Shown: positions 17,142-27,875 of the stretch, one piece after another
Numbering within the stretch: position 1 is the stretch's first letter
How the letters are laid out: each line of letters opens with the position of its first letter
Source of the DNA: Hydrogenophaga sp.
GTDB lineage: Bacteria; Pseudomonadota; Gammaproteobacteria; Burkholderiales; Burkholderiaceae_C
DNA: 64,000 nt
NCBI GenBank assembly: GCA_030682835.1
Contig: JAUXNG010000072.1
Span: 1-64,000 of the forward strand
Direction of reading: 5' to 3'
Position numbers and translations under genes: made by a program
Notes under the pieces: model-generated
Told to the model about the DNA's origin: nothing
What the model saw: only the letters and a program-made list of their open reading frames with translations
The model's database searches: none

Positions 17142-17396
17142 ATGAACGATACGACCGCAACAACTGGCGGCACATCAACCGTAAGCATTGCAGCCATGAC
17201 CAGGGCGATGCAGGAAGTCGACCTGCTGCCGCTGCCTGACCAGTGGGTTGTGATCGATCCGCAAGGGCGGGTCTACAAAGGCAAAGTCGAGGATGTGGCG
17301 CGCGTTCTGTTGGCCGAGCACCCGCTGCTGAAGTTTTCGACCAAACCGCCGCCGTTTTTTAACACCCCAATCAGCGGCGGCACGTCCGCTGCATGA
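17142..17396 (+). CDS. Hypothetical protein (cargo)
   Basis: MNDTTATTGGTSTVSIAAMTRAMQEVDLLPLPDQWVVIDPQGRVYKGKVEDVARVL. Confidence 0.5.
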   Translation: MNDTTATTGGTSTVSIAAMTRAMQEVDLLPLPDQWVVIDPQGRVYKGKVEDVARVLLAEHPLLKFSTKPPPFFNTPISGGTSAA

Positions 17397-17974
17397 CAGA
17401 GTTGGGCTACGGCCCGGAAAGAGAGACCGCTATGTGGCAACGACGACACCCCAATTTCGATGATGGTCAATGGACTGATTGCACAAGGGAAGACGCCAAG
17501 AAATTCGGATCTGGCGGCGCCTACGAAGGGTGGGAGATTCGAGAGATTTCAGAAAAGACTGGAACGACGACAACGATCACGGACGAACAGGCCGAACAGA
17601 TCGCCGCTGAGGTCTATACACGCACACCCGTCGACAGCACAGAAGCAGCTTTTCGGCTTGATTGGGAGTTGGTCCGCGCTGGCATTTCACATGCAAACGC
17701 GCGCAGCACTGAGGAAAGCTGCCCCCATGGGAATGCCCATATCGTGCACGACTGTTTGCGGTGCGGTGCTCCTGTGTGTTGCGGGAAGTGTTGTGCAGAT
17801 GACTCTGTTGCTGAGACGGATGTAGCCGGGGAAATTGCATACCAACTAACAAAAAAACTCGTAATTGATATAACAACAGCACGTTCTGCGGTTGATGCCG
17901 CCATCAATGCGTGCCGCCTGAAGCCGAACACCGGAGTTGTGCGCCCCGAAGGGTGCGAACGGACGCAGAGTTGA
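17393..17974 (+). CDS. Hypothetical protein with Cys cluster (cargo)
   Basis: SCPHGNAHIVHDCLRCGAPVCCGKCC; stop codon lies inside repeat copy 2. Confidence 0.5.
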   Translation: MTELGYGPERETAMWQRRHPNFDDGQWTDCTREDAKKFGSGGAYEGWEIREISEKTGTTTTITDEQAEQIAAEVYTRTPVDSTEAAFRLDWELVRAGISHANARSTEESCPHGNAHIVHDCLRCGAPVCCGKCCADDSVAETDVAGEIAYQLTKKLVIDITTARSAVDAAINACRLKPNTGVVRPEGCERTQS

Positions 17975-17976
17975 AC
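17923..17976 (+). repeat. attC-like structured intergenic repeat, copy 2
   Basis: GCCGAACACCGGAGTTGTGCGCCC-cgaa-GGGTGCGAACGGACGCAGAGTTGAAC. Confidence 0.5.
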
Positions 17977-17997
17977 AACCTACACCGGAGAAAAACT

Positions 17998-18336
17998 ATG
18001 AGCAAACACACACCAGGGCCTTGGATTGGCCAAGACGAAAACGGCAAATTCAACAGCGATCACGATTGGTCGGTAGACCATGAGACCGCCTCCAGTTCGG
18101 AATCTGCACCAGTTTGGGCTGGAGGAAAGGTCATTGCGTTTGCGGTCTATTCATCGGACAGCTTTTCGCTTCGATCACACCCAAGCGTTACGGCAAACGC
18201 CCGCCTGATAGCTGCCGCACCCGAGTTGCTGGAAGCGCTGCGGCACTGCGCGACCGAGGAAGGGCCAGAACAGCAATGGCTCGACAGAGCGCGCACCTTG
18301 ATTGCCAAGGTTGATGGCGAGTTGTTCAACTGTTGA
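17998..18336 (+). CDS. Phage-type hypothetical protein (KHTPGPW / NARLIAAAPELLEAL family)
   Basis: MSKHTPGPWIGQDENG...TANARLIAAAPELLEALRHC. Confidence 0.7.
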   Translation: MSKHTPGPWIGQDENGKFNSDHDWSVDHETASSSESAPVWAGGKVIAFAVYSSDSFSLRSHPSVTANARLIAAAPELLEALRHCATEEGPEQQWLDRARTLIAKVDGELFNC

Positions 18337-18367
18337 TTTACAACACGCTGATTGACGAGGCCGCACG

Positions 18368-18658
18368 ATGAACGACCTGCCCGAACGCCCGCTGCTGGTG
18401 CCCGACACGTCGGCTCTGCTGGGCTGCAGCGACGAGGTCACCGCCGAACTGCTCGACACCGGCGAGCTGCCGGGCCTGAAGTTCGGTCGCAGTTGGATCG
18501 TACCGCCGCGCGCCCTGTGGCACCGCCTGGACGAACTCGCCCTGCAGCGTGCCGCCGAGCGCCGCGAAGCGCGTCACGCGCCGCCCAAGGCCCAGGTGAC
18601 GGCACCGGCTCAGCGTGGCCGCGCCGCCAGGGTGCCGCCTGCTATTCCAAAGCTGTGA
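18368..18658 (+). CDS. Excisionase/AlpA-like HTH protein
   Basis: SALLGCSDEVTAELLDTGELPGLKFGRSWIVPPRALWHRL; next to integrase. Confidence 0.55.
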   Translation: MNDLPERPLLVPDTSALLGCSDEVTAELLDTGELPGLKFGRSWIVPPRALWHRLDELALQRAAERREARHAPPKAQVTAPAQRGRAARVPPAIPKL

Positions 18659-18679
18659 CGCCAGTAGTACGATAGCAGC

Positions 18680-19000
18680 ATGAAAACCGCTGTCACCCTC
18701 GCCCTGCTGATCTCCACCGCTGCCAGCGCGCAGCACGTCGTCACGCCGCCCCAGCGTCTGTGCCTGGCGGCCATCGTCGACCAGTTCCGGTTCAAAGACC
18801 CTGCCAGTGCGCGCATCGAGTCGGCGGCCACGTGGGGCAGCACGACGCACACCAACGCGGCCGGTGCTGCCGTGCCGGCCGCGCGTCACACGCTCATCGT
18901 CAACGCCCGCAACAGCTACGGCGCCTATGCCGGCGCGCAGATATTCGAGTGCCTGCTGACGCTCGACGAGAAGCGCGTCCTCGCCGTCAAGAGCTTCTGA
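18680..19000 (+). CDS. Small exported hypothetical protein
   Basis: Signal-peptide-like MKTAVTLALLISTAASAQ; convergent with integrase. Confidence 0.6.
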   Translation: MKTAVTLALLISTAASAQHVVTPPQRLCLAAIVDQFRFKDPASARIESAATWGSTTHTNAAGAAVPAARHTLIVNARNSYGAYAGAQIFECLLTLDEKRVLAVKSF

Positions 19001-20170
19001 TCACGCCAGCAGGCGCGCCGACAGATCCTCGGCGCGGAAACTCGCGTACCGCTTGCTCATTTCGCTGCCGGGCTCCCAGCCCATGATGCGGTCGATCTCC
19101 GTCTCGCGGAACACCCACTGGCCGCGGCTGTCGCGCAACTCGAACCACTGGCACGTCGCCTCGTGGCGCATGTCGTGCTCCGTCAACTCAGCGTGGCCGG
19201 CGTACTCGAACAGCTTGGCGAACCTGGCCGACAGCCGCCCCGTCGCCTTCTTCAGCGACCGCTCGTCGCGGTCCCCGTCCCAGTAGCTGAACAGCAGGCC
19301 GTCAGCCGGGCGCGTCGGCAGGTAGGTGGACAGCAGCGCGGCCAGTGGCGGCCGGATCGGCACGTTGCGCCACTTCTCGTTGTCGTGCCACTGCTTGCTC
19401 GTCCTCACGCGCAACGTGCTCGACGGCAGCAGCACCTGCGCCGTGGTCAGCGTGTATGCTTCGCGCAGCCGCACGCCGGTGTAGTAGATCAGCCAGAACA
19501 GCATGCGGAACTCGGCGTCGTCGGGCGCCACCACCGGCCGCTGCCGATCGGGACGCTTCACGCCGTCCAGCGCCTGCACCACAGCGGCCAGGCAGTCACC
19601 GGCGAGCCGGTGGTCACGTGGCTTGTCGGTCTTGGCCTGTCCGCCGGCAGCCACCGCGGCAGCCTTGTCGGCGGCCGTGTACGTGGCGGCGCCCCGCGGC
19701 AGCAGCCGAAGCGGGTTGCCCAGGCTCACGTCGGGGTGGCTGCGCAGCCACCAGTCGAGGGCGCGCGACAGGCTGCCGATGCGCTTGCGCACCGTGCTCG
19801 GCGCCAGGTTGGCGTTGCGCTTCATGCCGACCACCCACGCCTCGGCCCAGGCATATGTCACCTGGTCGAGCCTGAGCCCGGCCAGCTCGACGCACAGCCG
19901 TTCCAGCACGTCGTAGTCCGTGCGCGCCGGCTGGCCCGTGCGTATCCACTGCCGCAGCACGGCGGCAACGGCCTCGCGCGGCGCTCCCTGCTGCGGTTCC
20001 GGCGCCAGCCCGGCGGGCACGATGCCGGCGTCCAGCAGCCGCTCGACCTGGTCACCGTATGTGCGGGCCTCGCCCTCGCTGGCGAACGTCAGGTAGACAC
20101 GTTTCGGCAGCAACTTGCTGCGAATCGTCAGTTCCCACTTGCCTGTGGGCGTCTGTCTTACGCTGGCCAT
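19001..20170 (-). CDS. Tyrosine recombinase / phage integrase
   Basis: MASVRQTPTGKWELTIRSK...; GVRLREAYTLTTAQV, HDMRHEATCQWFE, IDRIMGWEPGSEMSKRYASF. Confidence 0.9.
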   Translation of the reverse strand: MASVRQTPTGKWELTIRSKLLPKRVYLTFASEGEARTYGDQVERLLDAGIVPAGLAPEPQQGAPREAVAAVLRQWIRTGQPARTDYDVLERLCVELAGLRLDQVTYAWAEAWVVGMKRNANLAPSTVRKRIGSLSRALDWWLRSHPDVSLGNPLRLLPRGAATYTAADKAAAVAAGGQAKTDKPRDHRLAGDCLAAVVQALDGVKRPDRQRPVVAPDDAEFRMLFWLIYYTGVRLREAYTLTTAQVLLPSSTLRVRTSKQWHDNEKWRNVPIRPPLAALLSTYLPTRPADGLLFSYWDGDRDERSLKKATGRLSARFAKLFEYAGHAELTEHDMRHEATCQWFELRDSRGQWVFRETEIDRIMGWEPGSEMSKRYASFRAEDLSARLLA

Positions 20171-20373
20171 CTGAAGACAGGCCCTGCCGTCCAACCGTGA
20201 CCCCAGCCCTGTGGGGGTATTGTGAAGCCAACAGACACCTTCTCGCCCATACGACCCAACTGCTCCAAGACTGCGCGCTGATGCGGATAAAGCAGGTCGT
20301 AGAAAGACCGTCGCTTTTTGCGCAACAGCCCGTGCTTGTTGCGCCTTGCGTTCACCCTAGATATTGACGCCAT
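20158..20373 (-). CDS. Small basic hypothetical protein upstream of integrase
   Basis: MASISRVNARRNKHGLLRKKRRSFYDLLYPHQRAVLEQLGRMGEKVSVGF. Confidence 0.45.
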   Translation of the reverse strand: MASISRVNARRNKHGLLRKKRRSFYDLLYPHQRAVLEQLGRMGEKVSVGFTIPPQGWGHGWTAGPVFRWPA

Positions 20374-20503
20374 AAAACCTCCGTAGTTTGTGTCGTCATA
20401 TCGTACTCGATTAGACGGCATACATGGAAGTCTAGTGGCGGTTCAACCGCCAAAACGAGGCGGTTTGAGCCGGGCGCGAGTCGATTCGAGGGCTGGAAAG
20501 CAA

Positions 20504-20526
20504 GAAGCCCGGACTGGCCGGGCTTC
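20504..20526 (-). terminator. Hairpin terminator downstream of the tRNA pair
   Basis: GAAGCCCGG-actgg-CCGGGCTTC, T-rich (TTGCTTT) on the minus-strand 3' side. Confidence 0.55.
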
Positions 20527-20553
20527 GTAAGTGCTTGATTTACTTGACTTTTC

Positions 20554-20627
20554 TGGAGGCGCGACCCGGAGTCGAACCGGGCTAGACGGATTTGCAATCC
20601 GTTGCATAACCGATTTGCTATCGCGCC
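20554..20627 (-). tRNA. tRNA-Cys(GCA)
   Basis: Reverse complement GGCGCGATAGCAAATCGGTTATGCAACGGATTGCAAATCCGTCTAGCCCGGTTCGACTCCGGGTCGCGCC+TCCA. Confidence 0.92.
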
Positions 20628-20712
20628 GCATGCAACTGGTGCTGCCACCAATCGCCTCATCAACTTTCACCATCGAAGAAAAAGAGAAGCAGGGCTTCCC
20701 TTTTTCAAATAC

Positions 20713-20788
20713 TGGAGCGGGATAAGAGACTCGAACTCTCGACCTATACCTTGGCAAGGTATCGCTCTACCAACTGAGCTAATCCCGC
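20713..20788 (-). tRNA. tRNA-Gly(GCC)
   Basis: Reverse complement GCGGGATTAGCTCAGTTGGTAGAGCGATACCTTGCCAAGGTATAGGTCGAGAGTTCGAGTCTCTTATCCCGC+TCCA. Confidence 0.95.
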
Positions 20789-20864
20789 ATGTTTCTGATG
20801 TTTGTCAGAAGCTGAAATTCTAGCGCAAAAAATGCCCTGTTTTCAAGCCCCTGAACTTTTTTGA

Positions 20865-23297
20865 TCAGTGTTTTACCGCGTCTGGAGCGGGCGCAGCGGG
20901 GCGCGCCGCGGCTGCCGCCACCTGGGCCGCCACCTCTTCGTCGGTGAGCGGCACAGGCTGGCGCTCCAGCGCAATCGCCAGCACCTTGTCGATCCATTTC
21001 ACCGGCACGATCTCCAGACCTTGCTTCACATTGTCGGGAATATCGGCGAGATCTTTGACGTTCTCTTCGGGAATGATCACGGTCTTGATGCCGCCGCGCA
21101 GAGCCGCCAGAAGCTTTTCCTTGAGGCCGCCGATCGCCGTCACTTCACCGCGCAAGGTGATCTCGCCCGTCATCGCGACATCGGCTCTCACCGGAATGCC
21201 AGTGATGGCCGACACCAGCGCCGTCGTCATGGCGGCACCAGCGCTGGGGCCATCCTTGGGCGTGGCGCCATCGGGCACATGGATGTGGATGTCGTGCTTG
21301 TCGAACTGTTCGTTCTTGATGCCCAGCGTGCGGGCGCGGCTGCGCACCACCGTGCGCGCGGCTTCGACCGATTCCTTCATGACGTCGCCCAGCGAGCCGG
21401 TGCGAGTGATCACGCCCTTGCCCGACATGATGGCCACTTCGATGGTGAGCAGGTCGCCGCCCACTTCCGTCCAGGCCAGACCGACCACCTGTCCGACCTG
21501 GTTCTGCGCCTCGGCGCGGCCGTAGCTGTACTTGCGCACGCCCAGGAAGTCGCTGAGGTTCTCGGCGCTCACCACCACAGTGGGCTCGTATTTCTTCAGC
21601 AACAAGCCCTTGACCACCTTGCGGCAGATCTTCGAGAGTTCGCGCTCCAGCGAACGCACCCCGGCCTCGCGGGTGTAGTAGCGCACGATGTCGCGTACCG
21701 CGTCTTCCTGCACCGACATTTCACCATCGCGGATGCCGTTGTTCTTCAGCTGCTTGGGCAGCAGGTAGCGCATGGCGATGTTGGTTTTCTCGTCCTCGGT
21801 GTAGCCCGACAGGCGGATCACTTCCATCCGGTCCAGCAAAGCCGGCGGGATGTTCATCGAGTTAGAGGTGGCCACGAACATCACGTCGGACAGGTCGAAA
21901 TCGACCTCAACGTAATGGTCGCCAAAGGTGTGGTTCTGCTCCGGGTCCAGCACCTCCAGCAGCGCGCTGGAAGGATCACCGCGGAAATCGGTGCCGAGCT
22001 TGTCGATCTCGTCCAGCAGGAACAGCGGGTTGCGCGTGCCGACCTTGGACAGGCTCTGCAGCACCTTGCCGGGCATGGCACCGATGTAGGTGCGGCGGTG
22101 GCCACGGATCTCGGCCTCATCTCGCATGCCGCCCAGGGCCATGCGCACGTACTTGCGCCCGGTGGCGTTTGCTACCGATTGACCGAGCGATGTCTTGCCG
22201 ACGCCCGGAGGGCCGACCAGGCAGAGAATGGGTGCCTTGACCTTGTCCACGCGCTGCTGCACCGCAAGGTACTCAAGAATCCGGTCCTTGACCTTGTCAA
22301 GGCCGTAGTGGTCCTCGTTGAGCACCTGCTCGGCATGGGCCAGATCGTGCTTGATCTTGGTCTTCTTGGCCCAGGGCAGGGCCACCAGCGCGTCGATGTA
22401 GTTGCGCACCACGGTGGCCTCGGCCGACATGGGCGACATCAGCTTGAGCTTCTTGAACTCGGCGTCGGCCTTCTTGCGGGCTTCGGCGGGCATCTTGGCG
22501 AGCTTGATCTTCTTCTCGATCTCCTCGATGTCGGCGCCCTCTTCGCCTTCGCCCAGTTCCTTCTGGATCGCCTTGACCTGCTCGTTCAGATAGAAGTCGC
22601 GCTGGTTCTTCTCCATCTGGCGCTTGACGCGGCCACGGATCTTCTTGTCGACGTTGAGGATGTCAACCTCGCGTTCGAGCTGCTCGAAGAGGTTTTCCAG
22701 GCGCTTGTTGACCGGGTCCAGATCCAGCACCACCTGCTTGGATTCGAGCTTCAGGGGGAGATGGGCGGCGATGGTGTCGGCCAGGCGTCCGGGGTCGTCG
22801 ATGCTGGAAATCGAGGTCAGGATTTCGGACGGGATCTTCTTGTTGAGCTTGACGTACTGGTCAAACTGCTGCATCACCGCGCGGCGCAGGGCCTCCAGCT
22901 CGTTGGAGCCGAGGTCTGCACGCTCCACCGCGGGATCAACCGGGCTGACGCTGGCCACAAAATGGCTCTCGCCATCGCGGATGGACAGCACTTTCGCCCG
23001 CTGTACACCCTCGACCAGCACCTTCACGGTGCCGTCGGGCAGCTTGAGCATCTGCAGGATGGTGGCGACGCAGCCCATTTCGAACATGTCGTCGGTCGAG
23101 GGCTCGTCCTTGGCGGCGGCTTTCTGAGCCACCAGCATGATGCGACGCTCCGACTCCATGGCGGATTCGAGCGCCTTGATGCTTTTCGGGCGACCCACGA
23201 AGAGCGGAATCACCATGTGCGGAAACACCACCACATCGCGCAAGGGCAAGAGGGGGAGGTCCACCGGTGTGCTGGGCAAGGGGGTTTGTCCGGACAT
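20865..23297 (-). CDS. lon: ATP-dependent protease La (Lon)
   Basis: [49 protein letters not shown]; start at MSGQTPLPS. Confidence 0.97.
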   Translation of the reverse strand: MSGQTPLPSTPVDLPLLPLRDVVVFPHMVIPLFVGRPKSIKALESAMESERRIMLVAQKAAAKDEPSTDDMFEMGCVATILQMLKLPDGTVKVLVEGVQRAKVLSIRDGESHFVASVSPVDPAVERADLGSNELEALRRAVMQQFDQYVKLNKKIPSEILTSISSIDDPGRLADTIAAHLPLKLESKQVVLDLDPVNKRLENLFEQLEREVDILNVDKKIRGRVKRQMEKNQRDFYLNEQVKAIQKELGEGEEGADIEEIEKKIKLAKMPAEARKKADAEFKKLKLMSPMSAEATVVRNYIDALVALPWAKKTKIKHDLAHAEQVLNEDHYGLDKVKDRILEYLAVQQRVDKVKAPILCLVGPPGVGKTSLGQSVANATGRKYVRMALGGMRDEAEIRGHRRTYIGAMPGKVLQSLSKVGTRNPLFLLDEIDKLGTDFRGDPSSALLEVLDPEQNHTFGDHYVEVDFDLSDVMFVATSNSMNIPPALLDRMEVIRLSGYTEDEKTNIAMRYLLPKQLKNNGIRDGEMSVQEDAVRDIVRYYTREAGVRSLERELSKICRKVVKGLLLKKYEPTVVVSAENLSDFLGVRKYSYGRAEAQNQVGQVVGLAWTEVGGDLLTIEVAIMSGKGVITRTGSLGDVMKESVEAARTVVRSRARTLGIKNEQFDKHDIHIHVPDGATPKDGPSAGAAMTTALVSAITGIPVRADVAMTGEITLRGEVTAIGGLKEKLLAALRGGIKTVIIPEENVKDLADIPDNVKQGLEIVPVKWIDKVLAIALERQPVPLTDEEVAAQVAAAAARPAAPAPDAVKH

Positions 23298-23397
23298 TTC
23301 AACCTCGGGAAAATCGGGAAAGGGGCTTGATGCGAGCGGCATGCGCCGGACCCATCAACAACTTCAACCTGTTTCGTCGGCCCGCCGAAGCGAACCG

Positions 23398-24663
23398 TCA
23401 GGCCTGCTTGGCCGCTTCGCGGTACACCAGCAGGGGGGGCTTGTTTTCATCAATGGTGGGCTCATCGACCACCACCTTTTCGACATTGCTCATGCCGGGC
23501 AGATCGAACATGGTGTCGATCAGCGCGTTTTCCAGTATGGAGCGCAGACCGCGGGCACCCGTCTTGCGAGCCAGCGCCTTGCGGGCGATGGCCTTGAGCG
23601 CAGCTGGACGCACCTCCAGCTCGGCGCCTTCCATGGACAACAGCTTGGCGAACTGCTTGACCACGGCGTTCTTGGGCTCAGTCAGGATCTCGACCAGCGC
23701 GTCTTCGCTCAGCTCGGCCAGTGCGGCGATCACGGGCACGCGGCCCACCAGTTCGGGAATCAGGCCGAACTTGATCAGGTCCTCGGGCTCGATTTCCTTG
23801 AACGACTCGGTGATGCTGCGCTGCTTCTTGCTGCGCACCACGGCCCCGAATCCCATGCCGGATGCTTCGGTGCGGTGCTCGATGATCTTTTCCAGACCAG
23901 CGAATGCACCGCCACAGATGAACAGGATGTTGGTGGTGTCGACCTGCAGGAAGTCCTGATTGGGGTGCTTGCGCCCACCCTGCGGTGGCACGGACGCCAT
24001 GGTGCCCTCGACCAGCTTGAGCAGGGCCTGCTGCACGCCCTCGCCCGACACGTCACGCGTGATGGACGGGTTGTCGGACTTGCGGGTGATCTTGTCGATC
24101 TCGTCGATGTAGACGATGCCCTGCTGCGCACGTTCCACGTCGTAGTTGCAGCTCTGCAGCAGCTTGGCCACGATGTTTTCGACATCTTCGCCCACATAGC
24201 CGGCCTCGGTCAGCGTGGTCGCATCCGCCATCACAAATGGCACGTTAAGCATGCGCGCCATGGTCTGAGCCAGCAGGGTCTTGCCCGAACCCGTGGGTCC
24301 GATCAGCAGGATGTTGCTCTTGGCCAGCTCCACATCGTCCTTGCGGGCGCCTGCCTTGTGGCGCAGGCGTTTGTAGTGGTTGTAGACCGCGACCGCCAGG
24401 GCACGCTTGGCGGAGTCCTGGCCGATGACGTAGTTGTCGAGGTTCGACTTCAGCTCGGCCGGAGTGGGCACCTCGTCTCCCGAGGGCTTGACCGACTCAA
24501 GGCCCGGCAGCTCATCGCGGATGATGTCGTTGCAGAGGTCGATGCACTCGTCACAGATGAACACCGAGGGGCCGGCGATCAGCTTCTTGACCTCGTGCTG
24601 ACTCTTGCCGCAGAACGAGCAGTAGAGTGCTTTTTCGCTGGATGCGCCTTTTTTGTCGGCCAT
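23398..24663 (-). CDS. clpX: ATP-dependent Clp protease ATP-binding subunit ClpX
   Basis: Zinc-finger [49 protein letters not shown]. Confidence 0.98.
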   Translation of the reverse strand: MADKKGASSEKALYCSFCGKSQHEVKKLIAGPSVFICDECIDLCNDIIRDELPGLESVKPSGDEVPTPAELKSNLDNYVIGQDSAKRALAVAVYNHYKRLRHKAGARKDDVELAKSNILLIGPTGSGKTLLAQTMARMLNVPFVMADATTLTEAGYVGEDVENIVAKLLQSCNYDVERAQQGIVYIDEIDKITRKSDNPSITRDVSGEGVQQALLKLVEGTMASVPPQGGRKHPNQDFLQVDTTNILFICGGAFAGLEKIIEHRTEASGMGFGAVVRSKKQRSITESFKEIEPEDLIKFGLIPELVGRVPVIAALAELSEDALVEILTEPKNAVVKQFAKLLSMEGAELEVRPAALKAIARKALARKTGARGLRSILENALIDTMFDLPGMSNVEKVVVDEPTIDENKPPLLVYREAAKQA

Positions 24664-24729
24664 GGTTCTTTCCGTCGGGTGACGCGAGGTGCAGATTGCA
24701 ACGATGATAGTTCAAGCCCGCCAGGGACC

Positions 24730-24771
24730 AAACCCGGGATTGGGGTGCCGCAGCATCCCAATCCCGGGTTT
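24730..24771 (-). promoter_or_regulatory. Long perfect hairpin between clpP and clpX
   Basis: AAACCCGGGATTGGG / CCCAATCCCGGGTTT, 15-bp perfect stem, 12-nt loop, no strong U tract. Confidence 0.7.
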
Positions 24772-24807
24772 CGGATGGCTCAAACCTGCTGGCGCAGCCG
24801 GGAGGCT

Positions 24808-25425
24808 TCAGGCCACCCCGGGGCGCTTGTCGATCACCTTGTCGATCAGGCCGTAAGCGGCCGATTCTTCAGCGGTGAGGTAGTAGTCGCGCTCGGTGTC
24901 ACGCTCAATGCGCTCCAGCGGCTGTCCGGTGCGCTCGGCCAGGATGCGGTTGAGCTGGGCTCGGGTCTTGAGAATTTCACGCGCGTGGATCTCGATTTCC
25001 GTGGCCTGGCCCTGCGACCCGCCCAGTGGCTGGTGAATCATCACCTTCGAGTTGGGCAGTGCAAAGCGCTTGCCCTTGGCACCAGCCGACAGCAGGAATG
25101 CGCCCATGCTGGCCGCCATGCCAATGCACAGGGTAGACACATCGCACTTGATGAAGTTCATCGTGTCAAAAATCGCCATGCCGGCACTGACCGATCCACC
25201 GGGCGAATTGATGTAAAACGAGATGTCCTTGTCGGGATTCTCGCTCTCCAGAAACAGCAGCTGTGCGACCACCAGGTTGGCCGACTGGTCGTTGACCGGG
25301 CCCACCAGAAAGATCACGCGTTCCTTGAGCAGGCGCGAATAGATGTCGTAAGCCCGCTCGCCGCGGCCCGACTGCTCGATCACCATGGGCACCATGCCCA
25401 GGCCCTGAATATCCATTGCGCTCAT
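24808..25425 (-). CDS. clpP: ATP-dependent Clp protease proteolytic subunit ClpP
   Basis: [33 protein letters not shown]...[35 protein letters not shown]. Confidence 0.97.
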   Translation of the reverse strand: MSAMDIQGLGMVPMVIEQSGRGERAYDIYSRLLKERVIFLVGPVNDQSANLVVAQLLFLESENPDKDISFYINSPGGSVSAGMAIFDTMNFIKCDVSTLCIGMAASMGAFLLSAGAKGKRFALPNSKVMIHQPLGGSQGQATEIEIHAREILKTRAQLNRILAERTGQPLERIERDTERDYYLTAEESAAYGLIDKVIDKRPGVA

Positions 25426-25552
25426 GCGATTCTCCATGTATTGAATGTTCACTGTGACGCTACTGTAACCAACCTGAGAGCGCCACATGGTCGGTGCGGC
25501 CTCTCGCCTGATGACATATGGCGCAGAGGCGGCAAAAGGCAAGCGCGGAGCG

Positions 25553-25577
25553 AAAAAAAGGGCGGAAGACCGCCCTT
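25553..25577 (-). terminator. Rho-independent terminator of tig
   Basis: AAGGGCGG-aaga-CCGCCCTT with oligo-A on the plus strand (U tract on the minus transcript). Confidence 0.8.
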
Positions 25578-25636
25578 GCTGGTGCCCAGCGGAACGCGGG
25601 CGGTGACCGAAAGCCGGCCACTCACCCGCGCGCCGC

Positions 25637-26947
25637 TCAGGACTGGCCCATCAGCTCATCAAAAGCGACGGACTTGTCCGTGACCTTGGCCTGGGAGAAC
25701 ACGAACTCGCTCACGTTGTTTTCGATCACGATGGCCTCGACCTCGGCCATGCGGCGGTTGTCACCGGTGTACCAGCGCACCACGTCGGCCGGCTTCTCGT
25801 AGGAAGCAGCCAGCTCTTCGATATGGGCCTTGATCTGCTCGGGCTTGGCGTGGAGTTCGTGGGTGCGAACCAGCTCGGCCACCACCAGACCCAGGCGCAC
25901 GCGGCGCTCGGCTTGCGGGCGGAACAGGTCTTCTGGAATCGGTGCCTTCTCGGCATCTTTCACGCCGCGCTGCTTCAGATCGGCGCGGGCGCCTTCCACC
26001 AGGCGGTCCAGCTCGGCCTGAACGACCGACTTCGGCAGGTCCAGCTCGGCCTTGGCGGCCAGCGCGTCCATCGACGCCTGCTTGTTGCGAGCCAGCACGC
26101 GGAACTTGACTTCGCGCTCCAGATTCTTGCGGATGTCGGCGCGCAGGCCTTCCACCGTGCTGTCGGCAATGCCGAGCGACTTGGCAAAAGCCTCGTCCAC
26201 TTCGGGCAGGTTGGCGGCTTCGATCTTGTTGACGGTCACCAGGAAGTCGGCGGTCTTGCCGGCGACGTCCTTGCCGTGGTAGTCCTCGGGGAAGGCCAGC
26301 GGGAAGGTCTTGGACTCGCCCGACTTCATGCCGCGCACCGCGTCTTCGAACTCCTTGAGCATCTGGCCATCGCCCACGATGAACTGGAAGGCTTCTGCCT
26401 TGCCGCCTTCGAAGGGCTCGCCGTCGATCTTGCCGGCGAAGTCGATGGTGACGCGGTCGCCATCGGTGGCAGCCTGGTCGGCTGCGCGCTGGGCGAAGGT
26501 GCGGCGCTGCTTGCGCAGGATGTCCAGCGTGCGCTCAATGGCGGCGTCGGTCACTTCGGTCGAGACCTTCTCGACCTCGGCGGTGGACAGGTCGCCAATC
26601 TTCACTTCGGGGTACACCTCGAACACGGCGTCAAAGGCCAGCTGGCCCTCAGGCGCTTCTTCCTTCTCGGTGATCTTGGGCTGGCCGGCCACGCGCAGCT
26701 GCGCTTCGTTGGCGGCCGTGGCGAAGGCCTCGCCCACCTTGTCGTTCATGACTTCGTAGTGCACCGAGTAGCCGTAGCGCTGGGCAACGACGTTCATGGG
26801 CACTTTGCCGGGACGGAAACCATCCATCTTCACATCGCGAGCCAGGCGCTTGAGGCGCTTGGACACTTCGCTCTGGATTACCTCTGCCGGGAGCGTCAGG
26901 GTGATCTTGCGCTCAAGCTTCTCCAGGGTTTCAACAGTCACGGTCAT
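25637..26947 (-). CDS. tig: Trigger factor
   Basis: [54 protein letters not shown]. Confidence 0.97.
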   Translation of the reverse strand: MTVTVETLEKLERKITLTLPAEVIQSEVSKRLKRLARDVKMDGFRPGKVPMNVVAQRYGYSVHYEVMNDKVGEAFATAANEAQLRVAGQPKITEKEEAPEGQLAFDAVFEVYPEVKIGDLSTAEVEKVSTEVTDAAIERTLDILRKQRRTFAQRAADQAATDGDRVTIDFAGKIDGEPFEGGKAEAFQFIVGDGQMLKEFEDAVRGMKSGESKTFPLAFPEDYHGKDVAGKTADFLVTVNKIEAANLPEVDEAFAKSLGIADSTVEGLRADIRKNLEREVKFRVLARNKQASMDALAAKAELDLPKSVVQAELDRLVEGARADLKQRGVKDAEKAPIPEDLFRPQAERRVRLGLVVAELVRTHELHAKPEQIKAHIEELAASYEKPADVVRWYTGDNRRMAEVEAIVIENNVSEFVFSQAKVTDKSVAFDELMGQS

Positions 26948-27015
26948 GGTCTCTCCAAAGATGGGATGGTCATCCAGCCTGCCTGGCTGACCTGGAAAAT
27001 AGTCGTCTGTGTGTG

Positions 27016-27100
27016 GTGCGCGGGGGGGGACTCGAACCCCCACACCATTGCTGGCGTCAGGACCTAAACCTGGTGCGTCTACCAATTTCGCCACCCGCGC
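27016..27100 (-). tRNA. tRNA-Leu(UAG)
   Basis: Reverse complement GCGCGGGTGGCGAAATTGGTAGACGCACCAGGTTTAGGTCCTGACGCC...GTTCGAGTCCCCCCCCGCGC+ACCA; anticodon TAG. Confidence 0.93.
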
Positions 27101-27194
27101 GCCTGTGTCTGGCGTCTGCCCGACCGGGTGCCATGGGCACCGTCTGCCGGGCAACACCGATTTTTGGCAGCCTTCGATTGTAGCCGGTGGCGCC

Positions 27195-27875
27195 CTACCC
27201 TCCGGGCGCCCGGCAGCCCAGGCGGCGGCGCAACAGGCGCACGGCGCTGTCGGGCGTGGTCAGCACGGGCAGGCCCAGCGCCTGCTCGACCGCAACGCGG
27301 GCCCGCGCCAGGCTGAACTGCGCCAGCGCGATGACGGTACAGCCCTGAGCCACCAGCGTGCGCGCCGCCTCCACCGCCCGCTCGTCATGGCCGGCGGTGT
27401 CGCCGCGCTCCAGCGCGGCCAGTGCTCCGTCGGCCAGTGCGGTGCACAGCTCGGTCCCGGGCGGAAACTCGGCCGGCATGGATGCCAGCGTGGGCGCGAA
27501 GCTGGCCACCAGCCCCACGCGCGCACCGGTGGCCACCGCCTCGGCCACCATGGCCTCGTTGGGCTTGAGCACCGGCAGGTGGGGCCGGCGGGCGGCCACC
27601 GCGTCGATGCAAGGCCCGAAGGCCGAGCAGGTGAACAGAATGGCCTGTGCGCCCGTGCCCTCGGCGTAGGCGGCCAACGTCTCGAAGCGCTGGTGCATGG
27701 CCGCGTCCAGGCGATCGGCGCCCGCGGCCGCCGCACGCGCCAGATCGGCCGAGAGGCTGTCGTCCAGCAGGTTCATGCGCAGCGCCTGGGGCCAGTCGCG
27801 GGCCAGCGCCTCGTTGATGGGCGCCACCGACTGCGCCAGGGCATGGATGAGCGCGAGGCGTGGTGCTGCGCTCAT
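27195..27875 (-). CDS. Asp/Glu/hydantoin racemase-family protein
   Basis: MSAAPRLALIHALAQSVAPINEAL...ILFTCSAFGPCID...TVIALAQFSLA. Confidence 0.75.
   Translation of the reverse strand: MSAAPRLALIHALAQSVAPINEALARDWPQALRMNLLDDSLSADLARAAAAGADRLDAAMHQRFETLAAYAEGTGAQAILFTCSAFGPCIDAVAARRPHLPVLKPNEAMVAEAVATGARVGLVASFAPTLASMPAEFPPGTELCTALADGALAALERGDTAGHDERAVEAARTLVAQGCTVIALAQFSLARARVAVEQALGLPVLTTPDSAVRLLRRRLGCRAPGG

Larger units (their letters stand above)
1..20627. mobile_element. Prophage / integrative element (integrase-proximal part; left end outside window)
   Basis: Dense, overlapping phage-type early genes in two opposed operons; tyrosine integrase at 19001-20170 abutting the 3' end of a tRNA-Cys gene; excisionase-like HTH ORF at 18368. 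No capsid/tail/terminase genes in the window. Confidence 0.82.

Noticed and set aside
20868-23330. Plus-strand 820-aa ORF opposite lon
   Set aside because: High-GC shadow ORF; lon on the minus strand is unmistakable and the antisense product is His/Ala/Gly-rich with no domain.
27016-27100. G8 run as a possible sequencing artefact
   Set aside because: The run is explained by the acceptor and T-stem of tRNA-Leu, which folds normally.
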